Both the position numbers and the translations under genes were made by a program. DNA of 36,973 bases from JAKQHY01 sp034429475 (GTDB lineage: Bacteria > Chloroflexota > Anaerolineae > B4-G1 > SLSP01). The notes below the pieces were generated by a model. That model worked only from the letters and a program-made list of their open reading frames with translations. It was not told the origin of the DNA and made no database searches. This document shows, one piece after another, positions 7,788 through 14,877 of this stretch (its first letter is position 1; every line of letters starts with the position of its first letter). The stretch lies in the NCBI GenBank assembly GCA_034429475.1, contig DAOUGD010000297.1, positions 1 through 36,973 on the forward strand, read 5' to 3'.

Positions 7788-8408
7788 TCAAAAGGGCCGA
7801 CAAAGAAATCCGGTTTCTTCACCGAAACCGGATTCCTTTTGGAGAACTTCGGCAATGCTGGTGAAGATGGCCTCGTAATCTATCGCGTTGAAGTCCGTGG
7901 TGTCCACTTCGATCAACCGTCCTCCAATATCCAACGGCGCTGCCCATCCCCGGCGCAGCGATTCACGAAACTCGTCATAATTCATCGTGTCCACATGACC
8001 GGGATGGCGTTCTCCCGACTCCGACCGCTGCACGAAGCGCGCAAACAGCACATCCCCATCAGCCACGCACAGGATTTGAAACGGCGTGAACGCATAGCGG
8101 ACTTGCAACGCGCGGAACTGGGACGTCGCCAACTCTGGCGCAAAATTCGATTCTACGATGCAGGAGCGCCCGGCCTGCAATTGGACTTCCAGCAGTTGAT
8201 AGAGCAGGGCGATACTCGCCACGCCAAGTTTCCGCGACCACGCACGATCCTGCCAGCCGAGGGTGTCGAAGAGCGTCTCTTTGAGCATGTCCTTCGTCAA
8301 CAGCGGCAGCCGGAATCGCGCGGCAATCTGCCGCGCCAGCGTCGTCTTGCCAGTGCAGGGCAGGCCGGTGATGATCACGACCACAGGGAGAATAGTAACG
8401 TTTGCCAT
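7788..8408 (-). CDS. P-loop kinase-like AAA ATPase
   Basis: A 206-residue P-loop protein. Walker A GLPCTGKTT (15-23) is followed by a short strand and PLLTKDMLKETLFD, the arrangement of small-molecule kinases of the zeta-toxin/gluconate-kinase/chloramphenicol-phosphotransferase type. IVESNF at mid-protein fits the second core strand, and RHPGH lies in the lid region. The substrate is unknown. The C-terminal residues are encoded by the hairpin at 7807-7834. It is transcribed divergently from the DUF4332 gene, sharing a 228-bp upstream region. Confidence 0.75.
   Translation of the reverse strand: MANVTILPVVVIITGLPCTGKTTLARQIAARFRLPLLTKDMLKETLFDTLGWQDRAWSRKLGVASIALLYQLLEVQLQAGRSCIVESNFAPELATSQFRALQVRYAFTPFQILCVADGDVLFARFVQRSESGERHPGHVDTMNYDEFRESLRRGWAAPLDIGGRLIEVDTTDFNAIDYEAIFTSIAEVLQKESGFGEETGFLCRPF
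7807..7834. repeat. perfect 11-bp hairpin inside the kinase 3' end
   Basis: AATCCGGTTTC (7807-7817), a 6-nt loop, and GAAACCGGATT (7824-7834) are exact inverted arms. It lies in the last codons of the minus-strand kinase. It may be a dispersed palindrome that has replaced the native C-terminus, or part of its terminator. Confidence 0.7.
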
Positions 8409-8482
8409 CTCAAGTCATTCTAGCACGGAGATTCCCCTGGACAATTATTCGCTATTTTGTTGCAGTGCGCTTCGTTTTGAGT

Positions 8483-8511
8483 TGACAATGCCCGGCTTTG
8501 GATGCAAAATG
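8483..8511 (+). promoter_or_regulatory. possible promoter upstream of the DUF4332 gene
   Basis: TTGACA (8483-8488), a 17-bp spacer and CAAAAT (8506-8511) give a perfect -35 with a 4/6 -10 element. It lies about 125 bp before the DUF4332 start, so the leader would be long. Confidence 0.35.
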
Positions 8512-8590
8512 AAAAATGAATGACATCCGCAGAGTGAAGTACAAAATGGTCACTCGATGCCAGGCCATTCTTGAACAGCCTTGCGGATGC

Positions 8591-8603
8591 AATGTGTCAC
8601 ATT
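8591..8603. promoter_or_regulatory. 13-bp palindrome AATGTGTCACATT, candidate operator
   Basis: A perfect palindrome around a central T, placed 33 bp before the DUF4332 start codon. Symmetry and position suggest a dimeric regulator site. No regulator can be named, and the arms are closer together than in a CRP site. Confidence 0.25.
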
Positions 8604-8636
8604 AACCCACCATCATTTTAACAAAAGGAGCGAACG

Positions 8637-9038
8637 ATGAAGAAGGTTATTGACATTGAAGGTATTGGAAAGGTATCCGCCGACAAACTGAACACGGCCG
8701 GCATTGTGACAACGGATGATCTGTTGAAGGAGGGCGCCACCCCCGCTGGCCGGCAGGCGCTCGCCGACAAAACCGGCATCAGCCTCAAACTGGTGGCGAA
8801 GTGGGTCAGCCAGGCGGATCTGTTTCGGGTGAAGGGCGTCGGGGAGGAATATGCCGAACTGATCTTGGCGGCCGGCGTGGAATCAGTGCAGGCGTTGGCG
8901 CAGCAAGACGCCGCCGCGTTACACGCCAAAATTGTCGCGATCAACAAGGAAAAAGACCTGGTGCGCCAGGTTCCGGGAGCCTCCCAGGTGGCCGGCTGGG
9001 TGGAAGCTGCCAAAACTTTGCCCGCGCTCATCAGCTAA
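8637..9038 (+). CDS. DUF4332 helix-hairpin-helix protein
   Basis: A 133-residue protein built from two helix-hairpin-helix modules: IDIEGIGKVSADKLNTAGI (5-23) and FRVKGVGEEYAELILAAGV (61-79), each with the GIG/GVG hairpin. This is the arrangement of DUF4332 proteins, whose modules probably contact nucleic acid without sequence specificity. No catalytic residues are apparent. AAAGGAG stands 7 nt before the ATG. A strong terminator follows 26 nt after the stop, so the gene is an independent unit. Confidence 0.85.
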   Translation: MKKVIDIEGIGKVSADKLNTAGIVTTDDLLKEGATPAGRQALADKTGISLKLVAKWVSQADLFRVKGVGEEYAELILAAGVESVQALAQQDAAALHAKIVAINKEKDLVRQVPGASQVAGWVEAAKTLPALIS

Positions 9039-9064
9039 ACTCGCCCTAGAATGATTCAAGATTG

Positions 9065-9100
9065 CGCTCCAGCCTTATTCCACAGGCTGGAGCGTTTTTT
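9065..9100 (+). terminator. rho-independent terminator of the DUF4332 gene
   Basis: An 11-bp perfect stem CGCTCCAGCCT (9065-9075) / AGGCTGGAGCG (9084-9094) with an 8-nt loop, followed by six T (9095-9100). It is the clearest classical terminator in the window. Confidence 0.9.
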
Positions 9101-9138
9101 GTAAAAATGGCACAGTGTGAAATTGGAGTGATAGTCAA

Positions 9139-9498
9139 ATGCAAAACTATTCCAAACACATCAAGAAGCTTCTGCACGACTATATGGCCGAAGCATACGA
9201 ACGTGAATTGCAGCGGGAGCTTACCAAACTTGATCAGAGCTTCGCGGAGTGGCGGGAAAGACATATCAGCAGTGGCGAGTTAAGTTACCGTGTTCACCAA
9301 TATGATACAGGGCCATCCCGCGAACTTTTCAAGCAGTACAACGGCGCTCCTCATGATATGTCAGTGGCCTATGCCATTGTCGTAGGTCTTCTGAAACGGG
9401 ATGAGGTCCCGGCAGAACTGCTCGAAGCTATCGAGGTGCCGCTCAGTTTCTATCAGTCAATGGAAGATCGTAATGAACTGAGAAAACCAGATGAATAA
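9139..9498 (+). CDS. conserved hypothetical protein
   Basis: A 119-residue, charged, mostly helical soluble protein (HIKKLLHDYMAEAYERELQRELTKLDQSFAEW). It has a central RVHQYDTGPSRELFKQYNG segment and a helical tail. No domain or catalytic motif is recognised. The GC content is clearly lower than that of the SDR gene downstream, so it may be an acquired gene. It starts 38 nt after the DUF4332 terminator. GAGTGAT is the only purine-rich element near the ATG, so the ribosome-binding site is weak. Confidence 0.65.
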   Translation: MQNYSKHIKKLLHDYMAEAYERELQRELTKLDQSFAEWRERHISSGELSYRVHQYDTGPSRELFKQYNGAPHDMSVAYAIVVGLLKRDEVPAELLEAIEVPLSFYQSMEDRNELRKPDE

Positions 9499-9573
9499 AT
9501 ACCCCAAGCAAGGTCTTCTTGACTATTGGACTACCCGACTGACGACTAACAGACTATTTGAGGAGGATTCGCT

Positions 9574-10305
9574 ATGGACTTGAAAGGTAAAACGGCCTTA
9601 ATCACCGGCGGCGCCGTCCGCGTGGGACGCGCGCTCACGTTGGGACTGGCCCGCGCGGGAGCCAACGTCGTCATCAACTACAACCGCTCGGCAGCGGAGG
9701 CAGAACAGACGGCAGACGAGGCCCGCGCGTTGGGGGTTGAGGCTCTGACGGTGGCGGCGGACGTAGGCGATCCGCAGGCCGTGGAGTCATTGGTGCGCGC
9801 CGTCGAGGCGTCCTTTGGCGGCGTGGACGTGCTGGTCAACAGCGCGTCGCCCTACGTCCGCGCGCGCCTGCCCGAGACGACGTGGGTGCAGTGGCGCTTC
9901 GTGCTGGGTGCGCTGCTCGATGGGCCGCTGCTGCTCTGCCAGGCGTTCGCGCCGGGGATGACCGCGCGCGGCGCCGGCCTGATCGTCAACATCCTCGACA
10001 ACAGCGCCTTCGCGCCCGCGCCCGCGCATCTGGCGCACAGCGTCGGCAAGCACGGCCTGCTGGGGCTGACGCGCAACCTCGCCGTCGAGCTGGCCCCGGC
10101 CGTGCGCGTCAACGCCATCGTCCCCGGCCCCGTACTCCCCGCGCCCGACAGCACGCCGGAGCAGGACGCCCGCACCGCCCAGCGCACCCTCCTGCAACGC
10201 TGGGGCGCGCCCACCGACGTAGTGAAAGCCTTGCTCTATCTGGCCGACGCCGACTACGTCACCGGCGAAGTATTGTTTGTGGATGGGGGGGAACAGTGGA
10301 AGTAA
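9574..10305 (+). CDS. short-chain dehydrogenase/reductase, pteridine-reductase-like, catalytic Tyr replaced
   Basis: A 243-residue Rossmann-fold SDR. The cofactor motif TGGAVRVG (11-18) and NYNRS point to NADP(H). LVNSAS replaces the usual NNAG, as in pteridine reductases. The active-site spacing matches PTR1 (Asp-13-Tyr-4-Lys): D142 and K159 are present, but the tyrosine position is H155 (codon CAC at 10036). The C-terminus (VTGEVLFVDGGEQW) is typical of the family. GAGGAGG precedes the ATG. Without the Tyr proton donor it may be slow, altered in specificity, or non-catalytic. Substrate unknown. Confidence 0.85.
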   Translation: MDLKGKTALITGGAVRVGRALTLGLARAGANVVINYNRSAAEAEQTADEARALGVEALTVAADVGDPQAVESLVRAVEASFGGVDVLVNSASPYVRARLPETTWVQWRFVLGALLDGPLLLCQAFAPGMTARGAGLIVNILDNSAFAPAPAHLAHSVGKHGLLGLTRNLAVELAPAVRVNAIVPGPVLPAPDSTPEQDARTAQRTLLQRWGAPTDVVKALLYLADADYVTGEVLFVDGGEQWK

Positions 10306-10326
10306 TCCTATTTCCTCTTTTTCCGG

Positions 10327-10340
10327 TATAATGCCGCTTA
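10327..10340 (+). promoter_or_regulatory. leaderless-type promoter of rluB
   Basis: A consensus -10 TATAAT (10327-10332) sits exactly 7 nt before the ATG at 10340, so transcription would begin at or next to the start codon. No -35 element is evident and there is no ribosome-binding site. The arrangement is identical to that ahead of rtcA. Confidence 0.55.
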
Positions 10341-11158
10341 TGGAAACAGAACGCTTACAAAAAATCTTAGCCAGGGCAGGGTACGGCTCGCGCCGGGCCT
10401 GCGAAGAATTGATTGAAAGAGGGCGCGTCGCGGTGGATGGGCGCATGGCGCAGGTGGGCGACAAAGCCGATCCGACCACGCAGCGCATTACGGTGGATGG
10501 GGAACCCATTCGGCTGCCGCAAACGTACACCTACGTCATGCTCTACAAGCCGCGCGGCGTCATCAGCACCAACGACGACCCGGAGGGCCGCCAAACCGTG
10601 CGAGAGTTGGTGGACTTGCCGCAGCGGATCTACCCGGTGGGCCGCCTCGACGCTGACAGCGAGGGGCTGGTGCTCCTCACCGACGACGGCGAGCTGACCC
10701 AACACCTGACGCATCCCCGCTACGAGCAGCCGCGCGTCTACCGCGTGCTCGTCATCGGCGAGCCGACCGCCGAAACGCTGGATCGCTGGCAGCGTGGCGT
10801 CAACATTGACGACAAGCCCGTGCGCTTCGACAGCGTGAAGGTGGACTCCGTCGAACGTGGCCGCGCGTGGCTCCGTATCACCGTCCACGAGGGCAGCAAG
10901 CACATGATCCGCCGCGCCGTCACCGCGCTGGAGTTCCCGGTGCTGCGCCTGATTCGGATCGCGATGGGGCCGGTGAAGTTGGGCGACTTGCGTCCCGGCC
11001 GGTGGCGTTATTTGAACAACACCGAAGTCGCCGCCCTGCGCCGCGAGGTGGGGATCGCCGCCGACGCGCAGCTCCCCCATGGGCGGACCGTGTCCACACG
11101 GCCGCAAAGAGCCGGCAGACGCAGCCCCGCGCCCCGTGACCGGAAATCTCGTGTATGA
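10340..11158 (+). CDS. rluB: RsuA/RluB-family pseudouridine synthase
   Basis: Converts a uridine of rRNA (23S for RluB) to pseudouridine. An N-terminal S4 RNA-binding domain (ERLQKILARAGYGSRRACEEL, about 1-47) is followed by the RsuA-type catalytic domain with GRLDADSEGLVLLTDDG, in which D104 is the nucleophilic aspartate. The 272-residue form starting METER is preferred because TATAAT lies 7 nt upstream; a second ATG is at 10331. The basic, Pro/Arg-rich tail is typical of RluB. It ends with the overlap ATGA shared with cmk, so the two are translationally coupled. Target RNA (RluB, E, F or RsuA) cannot be fixed from sequence alone. Confidence 0.85.
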   Translation: METERLQKILARAGYGSRRACEELIERGRVAVDGRMAQVGDKADPTTQRITVDGEPIRLPQTYTYVMLYKPRGVISTNDDPEGRQTVRELVDLPQRIYPVGRLDADSEGLVLLTDDGELTQHLTHPRYEQPRVYRVLVIGEPTAETLDRWQRGVNIDDKPVRFDSVKVDSVERGRAWLRITVHEGSKHMIRRAVTALEFPVLRLIRIAMGPVKLGDLRPGRWRYLNNTEVAALRREVGIAADAQLPHGRTVSTRPQRAGRRSPAPRDRKSRV

Positions 11159-11844
11159 AGCCGTTGACCATCGCCATTGACGGCCCGGCCGCTTCCGGCA
11201 AAAGCACCCTCGGCTATCACCTGGCGCGGCATTTGGATTACCTGTACCTCGACACCGGCGTGCTTTACCGCGCCGTGACGTGGGCCGCGCTGCATCAGAC
11301 CATCCCCATTGACGACGAAGCCGCCGTCACCCGCCTGGCAGAGACCGCGCCCATCGCCGTCCTGCCGCCCACCGTGGCGGATGGCCGGCAGGCCACCATC
11401 CGCTGTGGGGACACCGACATCACCTGGGACATCCGCTCGCCGGAGGTGAACGCCGCCGTCTCCCCCGTCTCCGCCTATCCCGGCGTGCGCGCGGCGCTGA
11501 CGCAGCGGATGCGCGCGATGGCCGCGCAAGGGCGCATCGTGATGGTGGGGCGCGACATCGGCACGGTGGTCTTGCCGGACGCCGACCTGAAGCTCTACGT
11601 CGTCGCCTCGGACGAAGCGCGCGCGCAGCGGCGGCACGCCGAGATGCAGGCCCAGGGCAAGGCCGTGACCTACGAGGAAGTGCTGGCGAACCTCCGCCTG
11701 CGCGACGCCATTGACAGCAGCCGGGCCGCCGCGCCGCTCAAGGCCGCGGACGACGCCGTCATCTTTGATACCACGCGCTTCACGATTGAGGAGATGTTTG
11801 GGGAAGCGGAGAGGCTGGTTAAAGATCGGGAGAATGGGCGATAA
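11155..11844 (+). CDS. cmk: cytidylate kinase
   Basis: Phosphorylates CMP/dCMP to the diphosphates with ATP. The P-loop IDGPAASGKST lies at residues 8-18, the CMP-binding segment at LYLDTGVLYRAVT, and VMVGRDIGTVVLPDADLKLYV carries the family GRDIGT signature. The 229-residue length is normal. The start overlaps the rluB stop by 4 bp (ATGA); cmk next to a pseudouridine synthase is a common bacterial arrangement. Confidence 0.92.
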   Translation: MKPLTIAIDGPAASGKSTLGYHLARHLDYLYLDTGVLYRAVTWAALHQTIPIDDEAAVTRLAETAPIAVLPPTVADGRQATIRCGDTDITWDIRSPEVNAAVSPVSAYPGVRAALTQRMRAMAAQGRIVMVGRDIGTVVLPDADLKLYVVASDEARAQRRHAEMQAQGKAVTYEEVLANLRLRDAIDSSRAAAPLKAADDAVIFDTTRFTIEEMFGEAERLVKDRENGR

Positions 11845-11924
11845 AAAAGCGTGGGGAAATTTGTTCAATTCCACCGAGAGCTATGTTAGACACGGACGCA
11901 CATAACAGGATCCAGTGTAAGAAC

Positions 11925-12410
11925 ATGAGCATTCCAAACTTAACCGCGCACTCTAAAGCTTGTCTCAACTTGCTCTTAACTCGATTTCCTCAATTTGAGC
12001 CTTTTGTGAAATCCTCAGATTATTGCAAGGGGGCTTGGTATGCTGAAATACCCTGGCTTAATGGATGGGACGCAGTGGGTCTATGCGCTCAAACTCATGA
12101 TGGACACTATGGGGAAGAATTTCGAGTCGATATTGGCAATTGGCATACCCATTTTGGTGACTATGTTCACACTGGCAATCTCGATTTTTTAAATGAGGCT
12201 TTTGAATTGATCGATGATTTGTTGAATGAGCGGCAGGTTATGGTTGCACGCTGGATACGACCATCAGTATTCGTTGCGCAACTTGCATCACCAAACTACT
12301 GTCCAGTTGAAATCGATTGGGAAGATGATGTCCGAACAATTTGGAAACGTTCGTGGCATGGCACCTACAACCACGAGTGGTACCGCGAACCTAAGCAAAA
12401 CCATGTCTAA
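11925..12410 (+). CDS. hypothetical protein in an AT-rich patch
   Basis: A 161-residue soluble protein with several Trp and Cys residues (YAEIPWLNGWDAVGLCAQ, WHTHFGDYVH, WEDDVRTIWKRSWHGTYNH). No domain is recognised. The frame is open from an ATG at 11883, but residues encoded there do not look protein-like; 11925 has AGGAT about 12 nt ahead and is preferred weakly. It is much more AT-rich than rluB and cmk just upstream, which suggests transfer. Confidence 0.6.
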   Translation: MSIPNLTAHSKACLNLLLTRFPQFEPFVKSSDYCKGAWYAEIPWLNGWDAVGLCAQTHDGHYGEEFRVDIGNWHTHFGDYVHTGNLDFLNEAFELIDDLLNERQVMVARWIRPSVFVAQLASPNYCPVEIDWEDDVRTIWKRSWHGTYNHEWYREPKQNHV

Positions 12411-12541
12411 CAGGCACATCCAATAGACACCTAAGTAGATGTTCAAAAGTTCCTAGAATAACTCAATAGTCGTTGAACAGCTTGAATGAAATGCACATCG
12501 GCGCCGTCAACAATAATGACAAAGGATAATTGATTGAATTG

Positions 12542-13105
12542 ATGGTCGGTCGGATGAAAAAAGCGACGCGATTATGGCTTCCACTTCTCGCTGTCTTTGC
12601 GATCCTGGCAATCGTAGGTGGTGTTTGGATGAACGGCGAGATCGCGCCTATGGGAGTAAGACAGAGGGAACGGGCTAACCTGGTTCACAATGTCGAGGAA
12701 GGGCGCTTGGATACCCCTCAGTGGGTAAGTTTTGTTGTAGGGATCATTGTGCTGGGTTGGGGGCTTTATCTGGGCTATGACCGGTATGATTTTGTCAGAC
12801 ATTCGATGATCAGTGTGGGGACGGTGGAAAGTTGCAAGATAGTGAAGTGGAGCAGAACGCGGCAGAGCAGGAGGGTAAAGATCGCCTTCAAGCCGTATCG
12901 GGGTAAGCGCGTTAGGTTTCAGACAACTCCCTGGACATCCGACTTGATAGGGCCGACATTCTATGTGGGACAGGAAGTGGTCGTGCGATATGACTATCGC
13001 ACTCCCACGAGAGCCTTTGTGTTTTCGTGGGAGTATATATGGGGGATGCCGATCCTCTTGTGCTGTGTGGGGATAGGTTTTTTATCAACATTGTTCTTCG
13101 GATAG
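12542..13105 (+). CDS. DUF3592-like membrane protein
   Basis: A protein of 187 residues with hydrophobic segments at about 11-29, 62-79 and 168-186. Between the second and third lies a beta-rich globular stretch (SVGTVESCKIVKW, RVKIAFKPYRGKRVRFQTTPW, YVGQEVVVRYDYRTP), the pattern of DUF3592 proteins. Function is unknown; the domain probably lies outside the membrane. Possible starts are TTG 12530, ATG 12542 and ATG 12554; AAAGGAT at about 12521 fits the first two. AT-rich like the preceding gene. Confidence 0.65.
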   Translation: MVGRMKKATRLWLPLLAVFAILAIVGGVWMNGEIAPMGVRQRERANLVHNVEEGRLDTPQWVSFVVGIIVLGWGLYLGYDRYDFVRHSMISVGTVESCKIVKWSRTRQSRRVKIAFKPYRGKRVRFQTTPWTSDLIGPTFYVGQEVVVRYDYRTPTRAFVFSWEYIWGMPILLCCVGIGFLSTLFFG

Positions 13106-13126
13106 CGATTAAACTTCGGAGGATTC

Positions 13127-13921
13127 ATGACCATCCAGGCATTTATCAACAGGCTGAAAACCTCCCTCGGCATTGGGTGGAGAGAAACGGCGATTGACGA
13201 TTTCCTCTACGGCAATCCCAACGACGAACTGAAAAACGTCGCCGTCACCATGATGGCGACCCAGGCCGTGCTGGAGGAAGCGGGCAGGCGCGACTGCAAC
13301 CTCATCATCACCCACGAGCCGTTATTCTACAACCATCACCATCAATTCCAGTCCCTCCTCGACGATCCGGTCTACCTGGCTAAGGAAGCCTATTTGAGGG
13401 AGCATCGGCTGTGCGTCTTCCACCTGCACGACAACCTCCATCAACCCCGGTTGGATTACATCGCGCTGGGCATGGCGCACCGCTTGCACTGGGAAGCCTA
13501 TCGCGCCGACGAGAGCTTCAAAGCCTTCACCATGCCCGGCGTCACGCTGGGACAGATGCTCGGCGAACTGGACGCCGCGCTCGAACCGGCGGCCCTCAAA
13601 TACATTGGCGACAAAGACGTGGCCTACGACAACGTCCTGACCAGTTGGGGCTTCATGATGATGGAAAACGGCGTCAAACTCCTCAACCGCCACGAAACCT
13701 GCGTCCTCATCACGGGCGAGACCCACGAATGGGAACTGGTGGAATACGTCCATGACGCCCATCAAATGGGGCTGAAGAAGGCTTTAATCATGGTGGGGCA
13801 CGTCGCGTCAGAAGAGAGCGGCGTGGAATTCTTCTGCAACCATTTGCAAGCGCAGTGCCCTTCACGCTCAATCTCGTACATCAAAACGGGCGATCTCTTT
13901 AAAAGTAACCCGACGCTATGA
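13127..13921 (+). CDS. NIF3-like dinuclear metal-centre protein
   Basis: A 264-residue member of the NIF3/YbgI superfamily, toroidal hexamers with a di-metal site and uncertain enzymology (some members are annotated GTP cyclohydrolase I type 2). Visible ligand regions are LIITHEPLFYNHHH (H63 area), VFHLHDNLHQPRLD, and the C-terminal GHVASEESG with the family His and Glu. GGAGG precedes the ATG by 6 nt. The stop overlaps the hydrolase start by ATGA, so the two are coupled. A di-metal family member with unknown substrate is the safe description. Confidence 0.85.
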   Translation: MTIQAFINRLKTSLGIGWRETAIDDFLYGNPNDELKNVAVTMMATQAVLEEAGRRDCNLIITHEPLFYNHHHQFQSLLDDPVYLAKEAYLREHRLCVFHLHDNLHQPRLDYIALGMAHRLHWEAYRADESFKAFTMPGVTLGQMLGELDAALEPAALKYIGDKDVAYDNVLTSWGFMMMENGVKLLNRHETCVLITGETHEWELVEYVHDAHQMGLKKALIMVGHVASEESGVEFFCNHLQAQCPSRSISYIKTGDLFKSNPTL

Positions 13922-14808
13922 ACACCTGGCGCTACTGGCGTAACTTGCTTCTCTTCGGCCTGTTGGGGATCGGGCTTGTCCTGCCCCTCGCCTTGCTGCG
14001 CTCTGCCTACCAGGGCGCTACGTATTACGTCCACCCGCCGCGCCTGGAACGGCGCGACGACGACACACCGGCAGCCCTGGACATCGCCTACACCGACCTC
14101 ACCTTGACCACCGCCGACGGCTTGCACCTGGCCGCGTGGTACACGCCCCCGCAAAACGACGCCATCATCCTGGTGGGGCACGGCTTCGGCAGCCACCGCC
14201 TGAGCCGCATCCACGCCCTCTTCGCCCGCCACGGCTATGGCGTCGTGAGTTGGGACTTCCGCGCGCACGGCGACAGCGCGGGCGACCTGTGTACCATCGG
14301 GTATAATGAATGGCTGGACGTGGCGGCGGCGCTGGACTTCGCCCAGGCGCAGGGCGCGATCGCCATCGGCGCGTGGGGCGAATCCATGGGCGGCGCAGCT
14401 ATCCTGCGCGCGGCGGCGCGCCGCCCGGAGATCGCAGCCGTCGTCACCGACAGCACCTTTGCTACGATTGAAGATGAGCTGGAAGCAGCGGTGCGGATCG
14501 CGCCGATGCGCCCGATGGTGCGTTTCTTCGCCGAGCGCGAGGCCGGCATCCGGCTGATGGAACTGCGCCCCGTGGACGAGATTGGCCGCCTCAGCCCGCG
14601 CCCGGTGTTCATCATCCACGGCGAGGCCGATAGCGTGGCCCCCGTGGCGGCGGCCCACCGACTCTACGCCGCCGCCGGAGAGCCGCGCACGCTGTGGATC
14701 GAACCGGGCGTCGAACACATTCGTATGTCCAAAGCGCACCCGGAGCAATACGAACAGCGCGTCATCGCCTTCTTTGACGCAGCACTAGGGATGGGGAGTA
14801 GGGAGTAG
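13918..14808 (+). CDS. membrane-anchored alpha/beta hydrolase
   Basis: A 296-residue protein. Residues 7-28 form a transmembrane anchor or uncleaved signal, followed by an alpha/beta hydrolase core. The oxyanion region is LVGHGFGSH; the nucleophile elbow is GESMGG (S156); the acid is D238 in HGEADSVAP; the base is H267 in GVEHIRM. Relatives (BAAT/dienelactone-hydrolase-like esterases) hydrolyse esters or peptides; the substrate is unknown. The final residues GMGSRE and the stop come from the GGGAGTA repeat. Translationally coupled to the NIF3-like gene. Confidence 0.85.
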   Translation: MNTWRYWRNLLLFGLLGIGLVLPLALLRSAYQGATYYVHPPRLERRDDDTPAALDIAYTDLTLTTADGLHLAAWYTPPQNDAIILVGHGFGSHRLSRIHALFARHGYGVVSWDFRAHGDSAGDLCTIGYNEWLDVAAALDFAQAQGAIAIGAWGESMGGAAILRAAARRPEIAAVVTDSTFATIEDELEAAVRIAPMRPMVRFFAEREAGIRLMELRPVDEIGRLSPRPVFIIHGEADSVAPVAAAHRLYAAAGEPRTLWIEPGVEHIRMSKAHPEQYEQRVIAFFDAALGMGSRE

Positions 14809-14860
14809 GGATTGGGACAGCCCATTCTCCGCCCCCTACTCCCCAATCCCTAATCCCTAT
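14796..14860. repeat. inverted heptamer array (GGGAGTA / TACTCCC)
   Basis: GGGAGTAGGGAGTAGGGATTGGG on one side faces CCCCTACTCCCCAATCCCTAAT on the other. The left arm contains the hydrolase stop codon, and the right arm ends just before the lpd ribosome-binding site. Confidence 0.75.
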
Positions 14861-14877
14861 CTTTGGAGGAGTACAGT

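Noticed and set aside
14301..14308. TATAAT inside the hydrolase gene
   Set aside because: Within coding sequence, no -35 and no gene start follows at a sensible distance.
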